DNA of 64,000 nucleotides from Prunus persica (Eukaryota > Streptophyta > Magnoliopsida > Rosales > Rosaceae). Below, piece by piece: positions 47,834-59,452 of the stretch (position 1 is the stretch's first letter; each line of letters opens with the position of its first letter). Location: contig NC_034014.1 of assembly GCF_000346465.2 (NCBI RefSeq), forward strand, positions 3,213,541-3,277,540, written 5' to 3'. The position numbers and the translations under genes were made by a program. The notes beneath the pieces are model-generated. The model saw only the letters and a program-made list of their open reading frames with translations, did not search any database and was not told where the DNA came from.

Positions 47834-50455
47834 ATGGCTATCTCTTCTCTGCGACTCCCGTTCTCGCTGTGGCTTCCAAGGCTCCCAATTCAGAGCTTCC
47901 GTTTCTCAAAACCAATTTTACCCCTTAGATTGAACCTTATTTACTGCTCCTCCTCCATCTCCTCTACTGCTCAACAAACCTCAACCCACCTTGAGAAATG
48001 GCAATCCGTTCGAAAGAAGAAAGTGGTTCTCCGGGTCGGGTACGTCGGCTCCGATTACCGAGGTCCGTTTCAAATCTCACGATTTCTGTTGTTAATTTAT
48101 TACATTAAAGTTCGATACTTTCATTGTGTTTTCCCTTTTTATATGCAAAGTTCAATATTTTATAGTTCTCTTATGTATTTGCTTTCAGGCTTGCAAATGC
48201 AACGAGACGAACATTCGTTATCTAGTAAGTTTCTTCATCCTTGCCCATGGAAAATTTTATTTTAGCTTGAAAATAACGAAAATTATTTATTTATTTATTG
48301 ATTTTTATAAATTACTGATAGAGCAGATAAACCCCACAAATTTTGGATGAACTAGTGATGTTAAAAGACCATGCCATAAGAAATTGAACATTGAGTCATT
48401 GACATGTAACAGACATATTTGAATCAGCTTAGCATGCGTGGATGGGATATAGCTAAAAAGCATATTACAATTTTGAAATGTAGCTATTGAAAAAGAACTG
48501 GAAACAGCCATATTCAATGCCGGCGGTATCCGCGATAGTAATCTCGGGAACCTTAACAAGATTGCGTGGGCCAGAAGTAGCCGAACAGATAAAGGAGTAA
48601 TGAAACTGACTTATAATGATTTCTGTTTGTTTGTTGCAACCTTATTGTTTGCTGCTGCATTCTATGAGGATGTTGGTTTTTGATATTTGTTGTGATGAAA
48701 TTTATATTGTAGGTTCACTCATTAGCGACGATGATATCATTTAAAATGGAAATCCCTGAGAAAGCATGGGATGGAGACCCTTATGGCATTGCCCTTGTGA
48801 ATCACATTAACTATTATCTTCCTCATAATATCAAAGTTTTTAGCATTTTGCCTGCGCAGAGGTGAGATAATTTGTTATTCACCTTTCTAATATAAATTGT
48901 AGAATACCATCAATAGGTATGAAATGAGTGAGAGATTTTGGTATTTAGACAGTGGAGTCACGACATGTTTTCCCTTGTTAGTGTGATAGTTGCAATTTGC
49001 AGACATTAGTTTAACCTAGATTTTCCTGAGATATCCCTTCTTGTTGTAATGACATGCACTTGCTTTTTCTCTACAAGTTTATTTATGGTAGTCAATTTGA
49101 TTTCTTGTTTTTTTAGGAGCTTTGATCCTAGAAAGGAGTGTAATCTCCGCATGTATTCATACCTCCTTCCTGCTGATGTTATTGGAATCAAAAGCCACTT
49201 CAGCTCAGCAGAAATTGATTATCACATCTCAGACTTCAATAGTATACTAAATTGTTTCGAGGTGTGGTGTTTTTGTCTTCAAATTCATTTCCTTTATACC
49301 ATTGTGATTCCTTCCAGCATCTAATTTAGTCGCTGTCTTGAGAAAAAAATTATTGAGTTGAACAGTCTGTGTCTGTCAATGCACTCTGCAGGGAGAACAT
49401 CCTTTTCATAATTATACCATACGATCTAAATACAGGAGGAAGCTTCCTGTAAAAAAATCACGTAGACATGGAAGTGTGTCAATAACAGGGAGATCAACTG
49501 GAGAGGCATCAGCATCTGAGTCTGAGGAAAGTGATGTGGATGAAAATTTTGATGGAACAAATACACCAGAATCAGATGCCGAGGTACTGAACCAAAATTC
49601 TTCACCGTCTAGCAATAGTGAGGGGAACTTACGCAATGCTTGCGAGAAGCAGGGAGATGGTGGCAACGATCAAAGTGCTGGTTCAGTCATCCGTGCAAGA
49701 TGGTTATATGAACCAGATGAAAGAGATAGAATAAGTGCTTCTCATTTCAGAAAGATTTTTCTCTGTTCTTGTGGGAAGCTAGAGAAATCGCTTGGACATG
49801 ATTATGTTGAGCTTTCCATTTCGGGAGAGTCTTTCATGTTACATCAAGTAAGTCATTTTAATGTGACCCTGAAAATTCTTTAACACATGCATACACATGG
49901 TACAACAACCTTTCTAGTTCCTCTCGTCTGTATTTCAGATTTCACCTAAATAACTTAAGCTTCTTCTTCCTGTCATTTGGCTGCTTCTTACTTGGAGAAC
50001 TAATTCAATAACAATAATCTTTATGTGCTTACCAGATTCGCAAAATGGTTGGAACTGCTGTGGCCATAAAGCGCAAGTTACTCCCAAGAGATATTTTGAC
50101 ATTATCACTGGCCATGTTCTCACGGATAATCCTACCACTTGCCCCATCTGAAGTTTTGTTTTTAAGAGGAAACAGATTTTCAATCAGAGGACGACCTGGA
50201 AATGTAACAAGGCCTGAAATGATGGCAATGGTTGAATCAGGAGAAATTATTAAGGCAGTTGACGAGTTCTACACATCTGTTATGTTGCCTGAAGTTTCAA
50301 AGTTCTTAGAACCTTCAGGATATCCTTGGAAAGAATGGGTTGAAAACTTAGATAGAAACACAGGCATTCCTGATGCAGAATTGGATGAAGTCAGGAATGC
50401 TTGGAAAGTGTGGAAAGAAAAGTTTGACAGTGTTGCACCAGTCCTAAACCAATGA
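47834..50455 (+). CDS. TruA-type tRNA pseudouridine synthase, probably organellar
   Basis: Seven exons: 47834-48062, 48189-48224, 48484-48596, 48713-48861, 49117-49261, 49392-49847 and 50036-50455, together 1548 bp, 515 aa. TruA enzymes isomerise uridine to pseudouridine in tRNA (the bacterial enzyme acts at 38-40). The catalytic Asp is D124 in [12 protein letters not shown], with [10 protein letters not shown] before it. Conserved later blocks include HPFHNYT, SFMLHQIRKMVG and LAPSEVLFL. About 45 N-terminal residues rich in Ser, Arg and Leu look like a plastid or mitochondrial presequence. A long Ser/Glu/Asp-rich insert (about residues 250-310) in exon 6 separates two conserved parts, as in plant and fungal Pus1-like proteins. 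Target tRNA cannot be told from sequence. Intact by eye. Confidence 0.93.
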
Positions 50456-50935
50456 GACAAGGTAGATGCTGATGATTGCACTGGATATTTTTTTCATGGC
50501 ATGGTTACCAACTTATTTGTCCGTTGAAAATACTCCGAGGTAATACAAGCTCAAATGGGAGAGGTGAGACTGATAGCTTTCTTTAGTTTATGTTCTCTTG
50601 GGTGCCTTAACAAAATGAATATAATAAGGCTAGCGTGTGCAAAAAGTTAATTGATTGCTGGCTTTAATGTCTGTCATGAACATACTTTTACGGGCTTCAA
50701 TGTTTTTGAAGGTATAATATGGTGAGATATCTTACACTCTAGATAGGGACTTGATAAGATGCTCTAAGGATTTAGGGAATGGATATGCAGAGTTGCAGGC
50801 CAAATTTCTAGTCAACTCAGTATCAAAGCATAATTCAATATTAAAATACAAAACCCCAAAAAGTTTTCACGAGCAGAATTTAGAAACGGAGATATTGATA
50901 GAAGCTTATATTTTTGTGCACTGTGGCTGTATGCA
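50456..50935. other. 3' flank of the pseudouridine synthase gene
   Basis: Non-coding; presumably contains the 3' UTR. Confidence 0.5.
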
Positions 50936-50998
50936 GGTGTAAAGGACTGTAAATTCCATCCAAGGAAGCCCCGGTTATTCACTGCTGGTGCTGACTTT
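50936..50998 (+). pseudogene. Fragment of a BOP1/ERB1-like WD40 gene
   Basis: Reads GVKDCKFHPRKPRLFTAGAD, which resembles the last WD40 repeat near the C-terminus of plant BOP1 (ribosome biogenesis, 60S maturation). The similarity starts right at a TGCAG acceptor-like site and stops after about 21 residues; the normal C-terminal end is not present. An intron-bearing genomic fragment is therefore more likely than a retrocopy. Identification is from memory of the family. Confidence 0.5.
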
Positions 50999-52600
50999 TT
51001 AGGTGGATCTTCAGGTGTTGATCAGACTTTATTTCCATGGGGAGAGAAGAAAGGAAACCAAACTGCCTTTAGTAGGTCATACTGCACATTTATGGATCTC
51101 ATTAGTTGGGTCTGGATTTCCTGTGCTTTAAAATATGTTTTTGAGTTGTTGAATTTTTGTACGTCTCATCTGCTCACAACTGTTTCTTTCATAATTTTGA
51201 CATTATACAACTAATCTGTTTTTTCTTTCTTTTTTGGGTCAAAACAACTAATCTGTTTACCTTTCTATTTGATGCATATTTCGTTTGTGATTTATAGAAC
51301 ATAATACTTTAAATGTTGTTATTCTTCCAGAGCTTATGGTGTTTGATTAGCAATTAAAGTTGAAGGTAGTTCAGTTGGGTTTCAGGTCTCTCTTTAGGAC
51401 AGACATTTTGTTGTTTACCATGCAGCTACTGCTTGATAGTCAACCACTGCATTAAGGGCATGGCAAAAGCTGCCAAGCTGGGCCATGTTCCTTTAGTTTG
51501 TGTAGCAAAACTTAGTGTTGTCCAATGTGATTTATAACCTGTATCTCTCAAATCGTAAATTCTTCATTGTATGATTTGTGTCATCTGCTGTTCTTTACCG
51601 AGATTTTCTTTCTGAAGTTTGCACTTGATTTTACCTCGAATTCTAAGGGCTATGCGGTCGATGGGCTTGAACCCTGGAGTGGAACCGACAATCATCCATC
51701 TGTGCGTGGGTGACTATGCCTAGCAAAACTCATGAGTGGAACAAAACCAAAATAGGGAGTGTCATGCATCAGGAGTATTTTTGACTTATTTCAGATTCTT
51801 AAAACCCAAAGACGTGGGAGCAGTAATCGTCCAATTTTGCCCAAAATTGGAGTGATGCTATTGTTGCGACCATCTCTTTGCTCACCCATCTTAAAAATAA
51901 AATTTTCAATGGGAAAATTCTATAGAACCCTCCCAATTTGATGATTACACCCATATAATCTTTCCCCTAAAATGCCCACTTTTTTCCCTTCACAAAATTT
52001 CTTTTCTTTCCCCTAATCTTCTGTAAAGGCAGCGATTAACAATGAGTTATGTGCAAAGTTTTATGGCCAAATCCATCTTTGATGTTTCTGACAGGAGAAG
52101 ATTGAGAAACAAGTTGAGTTTTTCTCTTTTTCACACTCACGCACGTTTCAAAGTTGGATATTCAGGTCTCAAGAGAGGCACCTAAAGTTCCTATATTTCC
52201 AATAGGTGTTATATTTATGACATGCATGTATATGCCACCACCACCACCATGGTAATTAACGATTCTCATACTCTCAGCCATATAATATGTCACATGTTCC
52301 GTCCAAGAAAGCTCAAGTTCGAGTTTTAGCATTCATGTAATGTGTGTGAGTTTAGTATGTTATCGCTCCTTTCGATAGAAAAGATCCTCAAAATAATAAG
52401 GCACATGTTATTCAGATCACCTTTATTGATGGACTAACCATTCTTTTTGGTTGGCATTCATGAAAATATACATACGAAATGAATAATACTGAACTTTAAG
52501 GTACGAAAGGCCTTTCACCCCAACTACATTTTCCCTTTTCTACAAATTTGTGAAGAAGAAACAAAAGTGAGTGACAACGGATTCACATCAAAGTTTGCGT
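50999..52600. other. Intergenic DNA
   Basis: No gene or clear element recognised. Confidence 0.45.
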
Positions 52601-52723
52601 ATTTTCTCCTATGCGGACGTCTGGACGTTATTATCTTATGGACACCATGTATTTTATACTATCTCTCCTTGCTTTCCTCCTCGTTCACATGGTAATAATG
52701 TGCGGACATCCGAATAAAAGAAT
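52601..52723. mobile_element. MITE, copy 1 of a two-copy family
   Basis: Left ATTTTCTCCTATGCGGACGT and right ATCCGAATAAAAGAAT are degenerate inverted copies; the arms also share GGACGTTATTAT / GTAATAATGTGC. Closely related to 57942-58074. Confidence 0.65.
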
Positions 52724-52728
52724 GATTG

Positions 52729-52880
52729 TATATATATATATATATATATATATTTAAAAGCAAAGCAAATTCTCATCAGATATGCATGTAAGTTGGTTTT
52801 AAGTATTAGTTTTAGGGCTCTTTAGATATAGGCTATATGTCTCATCCATTCATAAACCAAGACAATTAATAAATCTGTAA

Positions 52881-52912
<32 letters not shown>
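52729..52912. repeat. Two (TA)n microsatellites
   Basis: Runs at 52729-52753 and 52883-52912. Confidence 0.85.
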
Positions 52913-52913
<1 letters not shown>

Positions 52914-52979
52914 TTGAGACAACCACTGATTTGGACGTACAAAAACATTAGGGGAGAGTGGAAAGAAGAAAAGAAAAAC

Positions 52980-52981
<2 letters not shown>

Positions 52982-53025
<44 letters not shown>
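52982..53025. repeat. (GA)n microsatellite
   Basis: About 44 bp of GA, continuing imperfectly to 53040. It lies just 3' of the HLH gene. Confidence 0.9.
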
Positions 53026-53035
<10 letters not shown>

Positions 53036-53104
53036 GAGGACATTAATTCTGAAAAAGGAAAGTAGAAAACGATGAGTTCAAGAATTGAGAGTCTGCTTGC
53101 ATTA

Positions 53105-54321
53105 TTATTCTTGTTGGGTAACTTCACTCCAGTTTTGAATGGCTTGCAACACCGCTTCTTTCACTGCCTGAGCATCTTTCTGGTCAGCACTTTGATTATC
53201 CTGCAACACCAAATTCAACAGAAAATAACACAATATTTGATCATCAAACATGTCAAAAATAAATTAACATATATATAAATAAATATATATATATATAGAT
53301 GCCACGTTTGCGTAACTTTAATTGTCTGTTTCAATTGAGTACGTGCAGTGCTATATGTGCTGCATGTATATTATTCTTACATTAATTGTTCCAACTGCTT
53401 CTAGAAGAAAATTGTTGGAACAAGAAACCCTAGCTTGATGCACATCAAGGCCTAGCTCCTCAAAAGCTTCCAATATGAAAACAAGCAACCCACTGCAGCT
53501 CCTTTCAGCGAACAGCTTGATAAGAAAGCCTCCCTCTCGAGGCTCAACTTTGAGTTGCTGAAATGAATAAAACCCCTCAATTAATTGTTGAGTTAATTAT
53601 ATACAAATTACTTAAGCAAGGATATTTGGTGTGTATCCAGATTTTACCCACCGGGAAGGGATTTTGCGCCGCAGATGAGCTACGAGCTGCGGCAATGATC
53701 TCTTGATTCATTTGCTCCAGTTTTCGCTTTAAGTCTTGTATATACTTGGATGCATCCAATATAATTGAGGTTTTACTGTGCTGCACACATAGACACAAAA
53801 ACACATGGAGACGAAGGTCAGGTCATAGTCATAGTCAGCCACAGAGACAGAGTCTTCCTGAATTTTAATTTTTATCCCTACCCTACGAGTAAAAGTCTAA
53901 GGAACTAATAATAAGGAGAAAGAGGGAATTCAAAGGGAGAAATAATACACACACACACACACACACACATAATACATCAAATTATATATGGATTAAAAAT
54001 GAAGTGGGAATAACGAAATTAATAGAGACATATCAAGGTTGCAAAGAGCCTTAATTTGAAACCGGAGAAATTACAGACTCGGAATTCAGGTTTCAAGAAG
54101 ATCAGATGAAGATAAGTGATAGAGTTATCTTTAATTTGTCCCACTAAAATAAACAATCCGTGTGAAGGAGGAATAATTATGTGTAGAGGAGAGAATGAGA
54201 GAGGCATGCAAAGCCAAGAACAAGAGATGCTTCAGATGATTACCGCATGGGAGTTAGAGATGGAACGAAGGGATTGCAGTTTCTTGGACACTGATGCTCT
54301 CTTCTGCACCTTGGACACCAT
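53105..54321 (-). CDS. SCREAM-like HLH protein with ACT-like C-terminus
   Basis: Four exons: 54244-54321, 53652-53780, 53381-53557 and 53105-53200, 480 bp, 159 aa. Residues 8-53 form helix-loop-helix: KLQSLRSISNSHA, SKTSIILDASKYIQDLKRKL. The basic DNA-contact residues (H-E-R pattern) are missing, so it probably dimerises without binding DNA. Residues 70-128 form an ACT-like fold (GGFLIKLFAERSCSGLLVFI, LEAFEELGLDV, ARVSCSNNFLLEA). A short tail ends AIQNWSEVTQQE. This pattern matches the small plant family annotated SCREAM-like (Arabidopsis AT2G40435/AT3G56220 type), function little known. A long CT tract lies within a few bases upstream of the ATG. All introns use GT-AG. Confidence 0.88.
53947..53969. 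repeat. (AC)n microsatellite in HLH-gene intron 1
   Basis: About 23 bp of AC repeats. Confidence 0.85.
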
Positions 54322-54323
54322 GG

Positions 54324-54325
<2 letters not shown>

Positions 54326-54362
<37 letters not shown>
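54326..54362 (-). promoter_or_regulatory. (GA)n tract at the 5' leader of the HLH gene
   Basis: On the gene strand this is a GA run ending 4 bases upstream of the ATG, with a second run at about 54437-54465. GA tracts are bound by plant BPC/GAGA-binding proteins; such a role here is inference. Confidence 0.5.
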
Positions 54363-54366
<4 letters not shown>

Positions 54367-54432
54367 TCTTGCTGATGGCTATCTGTACTTATAAAGTGAA
54401 AAAAGAGTTGTGGAATGATTTAACCTTAACTA

Positions 54433-54465
<33 letters not shown>

Positions 54466-54468
<3 letters not shown>

Positions 54469-56083
54469 CTGTGAGGTATATAATTAAATATCTATCTTCA
54501 AGAATATATACTATTATAACAAATTGAAAAGAAATATATGTTTTGTGTAATACTAAAGAATTATATGTAATCTAAAACATTCATACACAAAATCTGTACA
54601 TTGGGTTGATAGTGATGGATATTATTATTTTAATATTTTGCTGTTACAAGTTGAATTTATAGTCTAATTGAGATGAGGCTATAGAGATTGAATCCCATTT
54701 CAATTTACTCATTGATCAAAACATATTAATATATGTGATATATATCAAACTTAAACTGCGAGGCATATACTTATTTTTTAAAATTATTATGAATTTGGAC
54801 CACAATTTAATTCAAGGAAGAAACTGTTTCACGGCATATATATGTAACCTAATAAATAAATCAAGATACTGATTTAGATAAAGATGAGTCCACTTGATAT
54901 TTTCTCCTTTCCCATCATGGATATGGAAAATTGGAAACGTGGATACATGAAATTAGAAGCAATAATTGGATGTAGAAGAAGCATCGCGAAGGAGAAAGCT
55001 AGCTAGGAAGAGAAGAGAGGGTGTGTGGGGGCATGACATCTCTTGGAAATTATATATATACATGAAAGTTGAAACAGAAGTACATTTTGCATGGGAATGT
55101 ATGTATTAGGAGAGCAAGAGTGATCGAGAGAGGGAGAGGGTGGTGGTGGGGTTACGTGAGAAGAAGGAATCTACTCGTGATTGGGACACCATCGAAAGTA
55201 GCAAAGGAAGCGTCAAACCATGCTCAGTTTTTGTGCTCTGAATGCCTCCAAACCTTCTTCACGGGCTCTCTCTCTCTCTCCAAAACCCCATTTGCCATTT
55301 CTTTGTTTTTACTTAATTCCTTTAAAAGTTGCCAATTTAATAGTACTAATGCATGCCTATCAAAACCAAATGTGTCGTATTCTCGTTAGTTGCATTCTTG
55401 CACAACATGCAAATCATACTCTCAAATCATAATTCACTTTATGACATAAATTGACCAACATTATTCCTATGGAAAATTTGAAATAATACTGCCAAAACTA
55501 AGCCATACACATGCATATATTGCATAGGGGGCCCAACCTGATGGCAATTATTTGTTTGTACCATTCATTCAGATATATATTCAACCATGCTCTCGACTAA
55601 AAGAAACCAGCAGCAACCAACCTACCTTCAACTAAATCGTCTTCCAAGGCCAAATGCTGCCATAAACACTGAGAATTGCAGCTCCGTCTCTGCTCACGAT
55701 TTGTTAACATATGCATTTGTCTAATGGAAAGTCTTATAATAAAAAATATGAATAATTGATACTAGCTAGTTTCTGGCTCGCGAATCAGTACGTAGCTAGT
55801 TCATGTGTTAGCTGGAGCACTTGCTTTCAAGGTTGTTTGCATTCAACGTGTGGACAATCTGGTAACCATCTATTCACATGATTGCCTCAGCTTAATCATC
55901 AGAACCAAACAATTTACCCCATGCCATGCATGCACAGTTACCCCTTCCTCTTGTCCCTTTTGCATATATCCTTAAACACGCGCTCTACTTATTTCAGTGT
56001 TTTCATCTTTCATATATTATATATAGGGTCTTTCAACCACAATCTCTTTATATCTTATCCCCTCTACTCTTAATTTTGTGATA
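54466..56083. other. Upstream region of the HLH gene and spacer
   Basis: Low-complexity and AT-rich DNA. No gene recognised. Confidence 0.45.
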
Positions 56084-56092
56084 TAAAAAATA

Positions 56093-57689
56093 GAGCTAAT
56101 TACAGTTTAGTACTTTGTGGTTATAACTTTAAGACATGTTAGTACTTATCTTTTCAATTTTAACAATCACATATTCTGATCTTTTAAATTTGTTACAATG
56201 TGGTTCCGTTGTTAGGGTTTTCATCAGATCTCTCTGTTAGTTGCCTAGGTGGCACTGTGAGTCATGCATTTTTCAAAATTTTTAATTTTAAATTGATTAA
56301 AATATGAATAAAAATTAAAAACCAAATAAATTTCTCTCTCTCTCTCTCTCTCTTCCCAACTGTTTGTCGACAACCACAAACACCAATCTCCCTCACCCTC
56401 ATCCCCAGCAAACCTCTCTCTCATCTCTGCCATATATTTGGATGGGCCTCTGATTGGAAAAACAACCTTTGCCTACATCTGCATGATTGCTTCAATGTCT
56501 TGTTGCTTGATCAAATCTGGGTATTTTTTATTGATGTAATTATTTTTTGGGGTTATTGATGGGTAGTGCTTGGTCGATGTGTGGCATAGTCAGTTTGTTA
56601 ATTGTTAGTTAAGAAATTAATTTCTAACCGAATTGGTTAAGAAGAGCTTTACAGCTATATTAGGCAATTATGGTATCAAGAATGGCATGTTGAGAATATT
56701 GTATTGTTCTAATTTCAATAAAGAAATACTTGTTACTCTGTGTAATTCTAGGGTTAAGGTTGAAAGGGGTTTAACAGGTTAGGGCTATGAAGGTTGGTTG
56801 CCGGAGTGTGCTAGGTCGTGGAAGAGACGGTGGGTTGCGATAAGGTAGATGATGCCGTTTGGGTGGGTTGCAATAAGGTAGATGGGGGTGTTTGGCTGGG
56901 GGGACTAGGATAGGGTGGGTGTCGTGATTAATTTTTTGGCAAAGAGATGAAAGCATTTCACCAATTTCTCTCACCTTCCATCGCATCACAACCACCCATC
57001 GCCTCTTTCCCCCATGACCACCGCCCTCTAACCCCTAACGAACCTAAAACCCCAACCCAACAACCAACCCCCACCCCCGCGCCCCCAACAAGATTTCCCT
57101 TTGTTGTTGAGAAACCACCCCATAGAGCCCGCCCCCCTCCCACATTATGTTTTCACCAACAAACCCTCAAACCTAACCATAGATGCAAACAATGTTCTTT
57201 TTTTTTCTTTTCTTTTTTTTCCAATTTGTTGATGTTTGAATTTGCAGGGAGAGAAAGGGGTAGAGAGCAGAGAGAAAAGAGAGAGAGGGAGAGAGAGAGA
57301 GAGAGAGAGAGATGAAGACATGCAAATAAAGGGAAATTGGGGAGGGGGAGGGGTGGTTGCTGTTGAAAGGCGGTGGTCATAGTGGAAGGGGGGCTGTGGT
57401 ATGGGTTTGATCGGGGGAATGCAGAGAGAGTGAGAGAGAGAGAGAGAGAAAAAAAATTTTTATAAAAAAAAAAAAAGAATTTATCATATTTTAATCAATT
57501 TCAAATAAAAAAAATGTGAGACCCATAGTGCCACGTAGGCAACTAACGGAGAGATCTGACGGAAACCTAACGGTGGAACCACATTGTAACAAATTTAAAA
57601 GACCGGGGTATGTGATTATTAAAATTGAAAAGATAGGGACTAACATGTTTTAAGGGTGTAACCACAGGGTACTAAACTGTAATTAACCC
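56093..57689. mobile_element. Non-autonomous Mutator-like (MULE) element, 1.6 kb
   Basis: Two arms of about 250 bp in inverted orientation: left starts GAGCTAATTACAGTTTAGTA, right ends TACTAAACTGTAATTAACCC. Long blocks such as CTTTTCAATTTTAA, TTTAAATTTGTTACAATGTG and AGTTGCCTA recur in both arms. TAAAAAATA stands immediately on both sides (56084-56092 and 57690-57698), a perfect 9-bp target duplication as made by Mutator transposases. The interior (56340-57420) has CT/GA runs and GC-rich stretches but no transposase and no convincing captured gene. Confidence 0.92.
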
Positions 57690-57759
57690 TAAAAAATACA
57701 ACTTTATAGGGGAGCTTTAAAATTTGTAGTTCAATTCAAAGGTGATAAAGTTTTACCAA

Positions 57760-57852
57760 GGAGTTTGTAATTTAAGTGCTTTTAAAGCAGTTATCAATGT
57801 ATCTGAGGTCATGTTCGATTCCTCCCATCTCAATATCACTTGTATAAAAATA
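57760..57852 (+). repeat. Possible SINE 3' part
   Basis: B-box-like ATGTTCGATTCCTCC followed by ATATCACTTGTATAAAAA, similar to the tail of the SINE at 6697-6816. Confidence 0.45.
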
Positions 57853-57941
57853 TGTGAAAATTTATAGACCCAAAATTGAAAAGTCATAAGAATTCCGAGA
57901 TAAAGTGGACATGAAAAATACTGTACAATATATATATTGTT

Positions 57942-58074
57942 ATTCTCTCATTCGGATGTTCTCATGTTATTATCGTGCGGATGTCATTGTAAATAGGGAG
58001 GAAACCAGAAATGAGTAGTAGAAAATACATAGCGTCTGCACGATAATAACGTCCAGATGTCTGCATAAGAGAAT
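57942..58074. mobile_element. MITE, copy 2 of a two-copy family
   Basis: Left ATTCTCTCATTCGGATGT and right ATGTCTGCATAAGAGAAT are inverted copies; the inner arms TTATTATCGTGCGGATG and GTCTGCACGATAATAA extend the match to about 40 bp. Same family as 52601-52723. Confidence 0.78.
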
Positions 58075-59408
58075 TCCTATATATTATATATATGCATATG
58101 CGTATAAGTTATGGTACATTTTGTAATTCAAGTACACACTGTTTTTTTCTATATTTCGTTTGCATCACTTTGTTTTCATTGATGCACCCAAACCAGATAA
58201 GTTTCCAATGTTACTTATATATATTATAATGCATTTGTCTCCATCTATTTGTAACAGATGAAATTTATAATTAGGGGGCACTTATTATTTCCAATGTAAT
58301 AATCAAGCATGTGGATTCCAAACACCAAAAATTCCATTGTCAATATTATTTTTATGTCAAATCATGTCAACATCTCAAAATTCTATAACAGCTATGATAT
58401 AACGTATATTTACCACGTAAATATATAGACACACAGTCCATCATGTACTGGAAAAAAAAAATATTATTATTGAAGTAAACATTGAGGGTGACTTGGTGCT
58501 TATCATCTGGGTAGTACTATTAACTAGAGAAAACTACAAAATTACAAACAGAAAAACACGTACGATTGTGTGCCTTTTAATTGTGCTTAATTGTATACAT
58601 GTGAGGGTGATGCCTTTTAATGTATATTTCATACTGATCTCTATAATATGGTGAACAAAATTCACTTGAAATTTCGCTATTATAAAAATATTCTCTTATT
58701 AGATTGTTTAGCAATATAAGATGTAAGATTAACGAAATTATAAATCATTTCAGGTTAATTTGAGATATAATTTTGTGCATGTATAGTTTAGATTGATAGT
58801 CGGACAAAGGAGGCCACGACATTAACTCTCCAGTGATGCATATGAGCTGTAAATGTCTCTTATGTGAGTATATGACATAATAAGGCCATGTTAATAAGGT
58901 TGCCCTGTGACCTTTTGGTCTGAAGATGATTAATTTTGTCTAATATATATCCTGAGAAATTCCAGTTTCACCAAATATTCTTTCTCGTGACATATCCATA
59001 CATTTTGTAACATTCCTAATTGGACAAGTTGCCCTAGCTCAGATTCCAGGGTACATTCTCAATGATATTATTCTTTCCAAATCCTACAGCAGTACACTTG
59101 CAATATTTGTCACATCCTTAGTTTGGATCATTTCTTAAATGCAACTAGCTATGGTGTGTGCATGTTCATTATTCAAGTACTGTATGTGTCACCATTATTA
59201 AGTGATAGTTTTCTCCTTGAAAATTAAATACATATAGACATATATACCATATATGATATAATTATTCTCATACACTGTTTTGCAGACAATAATAGATACA
59301 AGGTTTCTCGCATAGCTCACGTGAGTTTTTATATAGAAAGTACATTCACATGCAAATTATATCAATGACAACAAACAACATAAAGTTGATAGGAAAATGC
59401 CATGATAT

Positions 59409-59452
<44 letters not shown>

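Noticed and set aside
49412..49666. 84-codon open frame on the - strand
   Set aside because: Antisense to exon 6 of the pseudouridine synthase; composition follows that exon.
54116..54527. Frames made of Ser-Leu repeats
   Set aside because: Translation of CT microsatellites.
56947..57315. 122-codon frame rich in Pro and then RE repeats
   Set aside because: Low-complexity translation inside the MULE.
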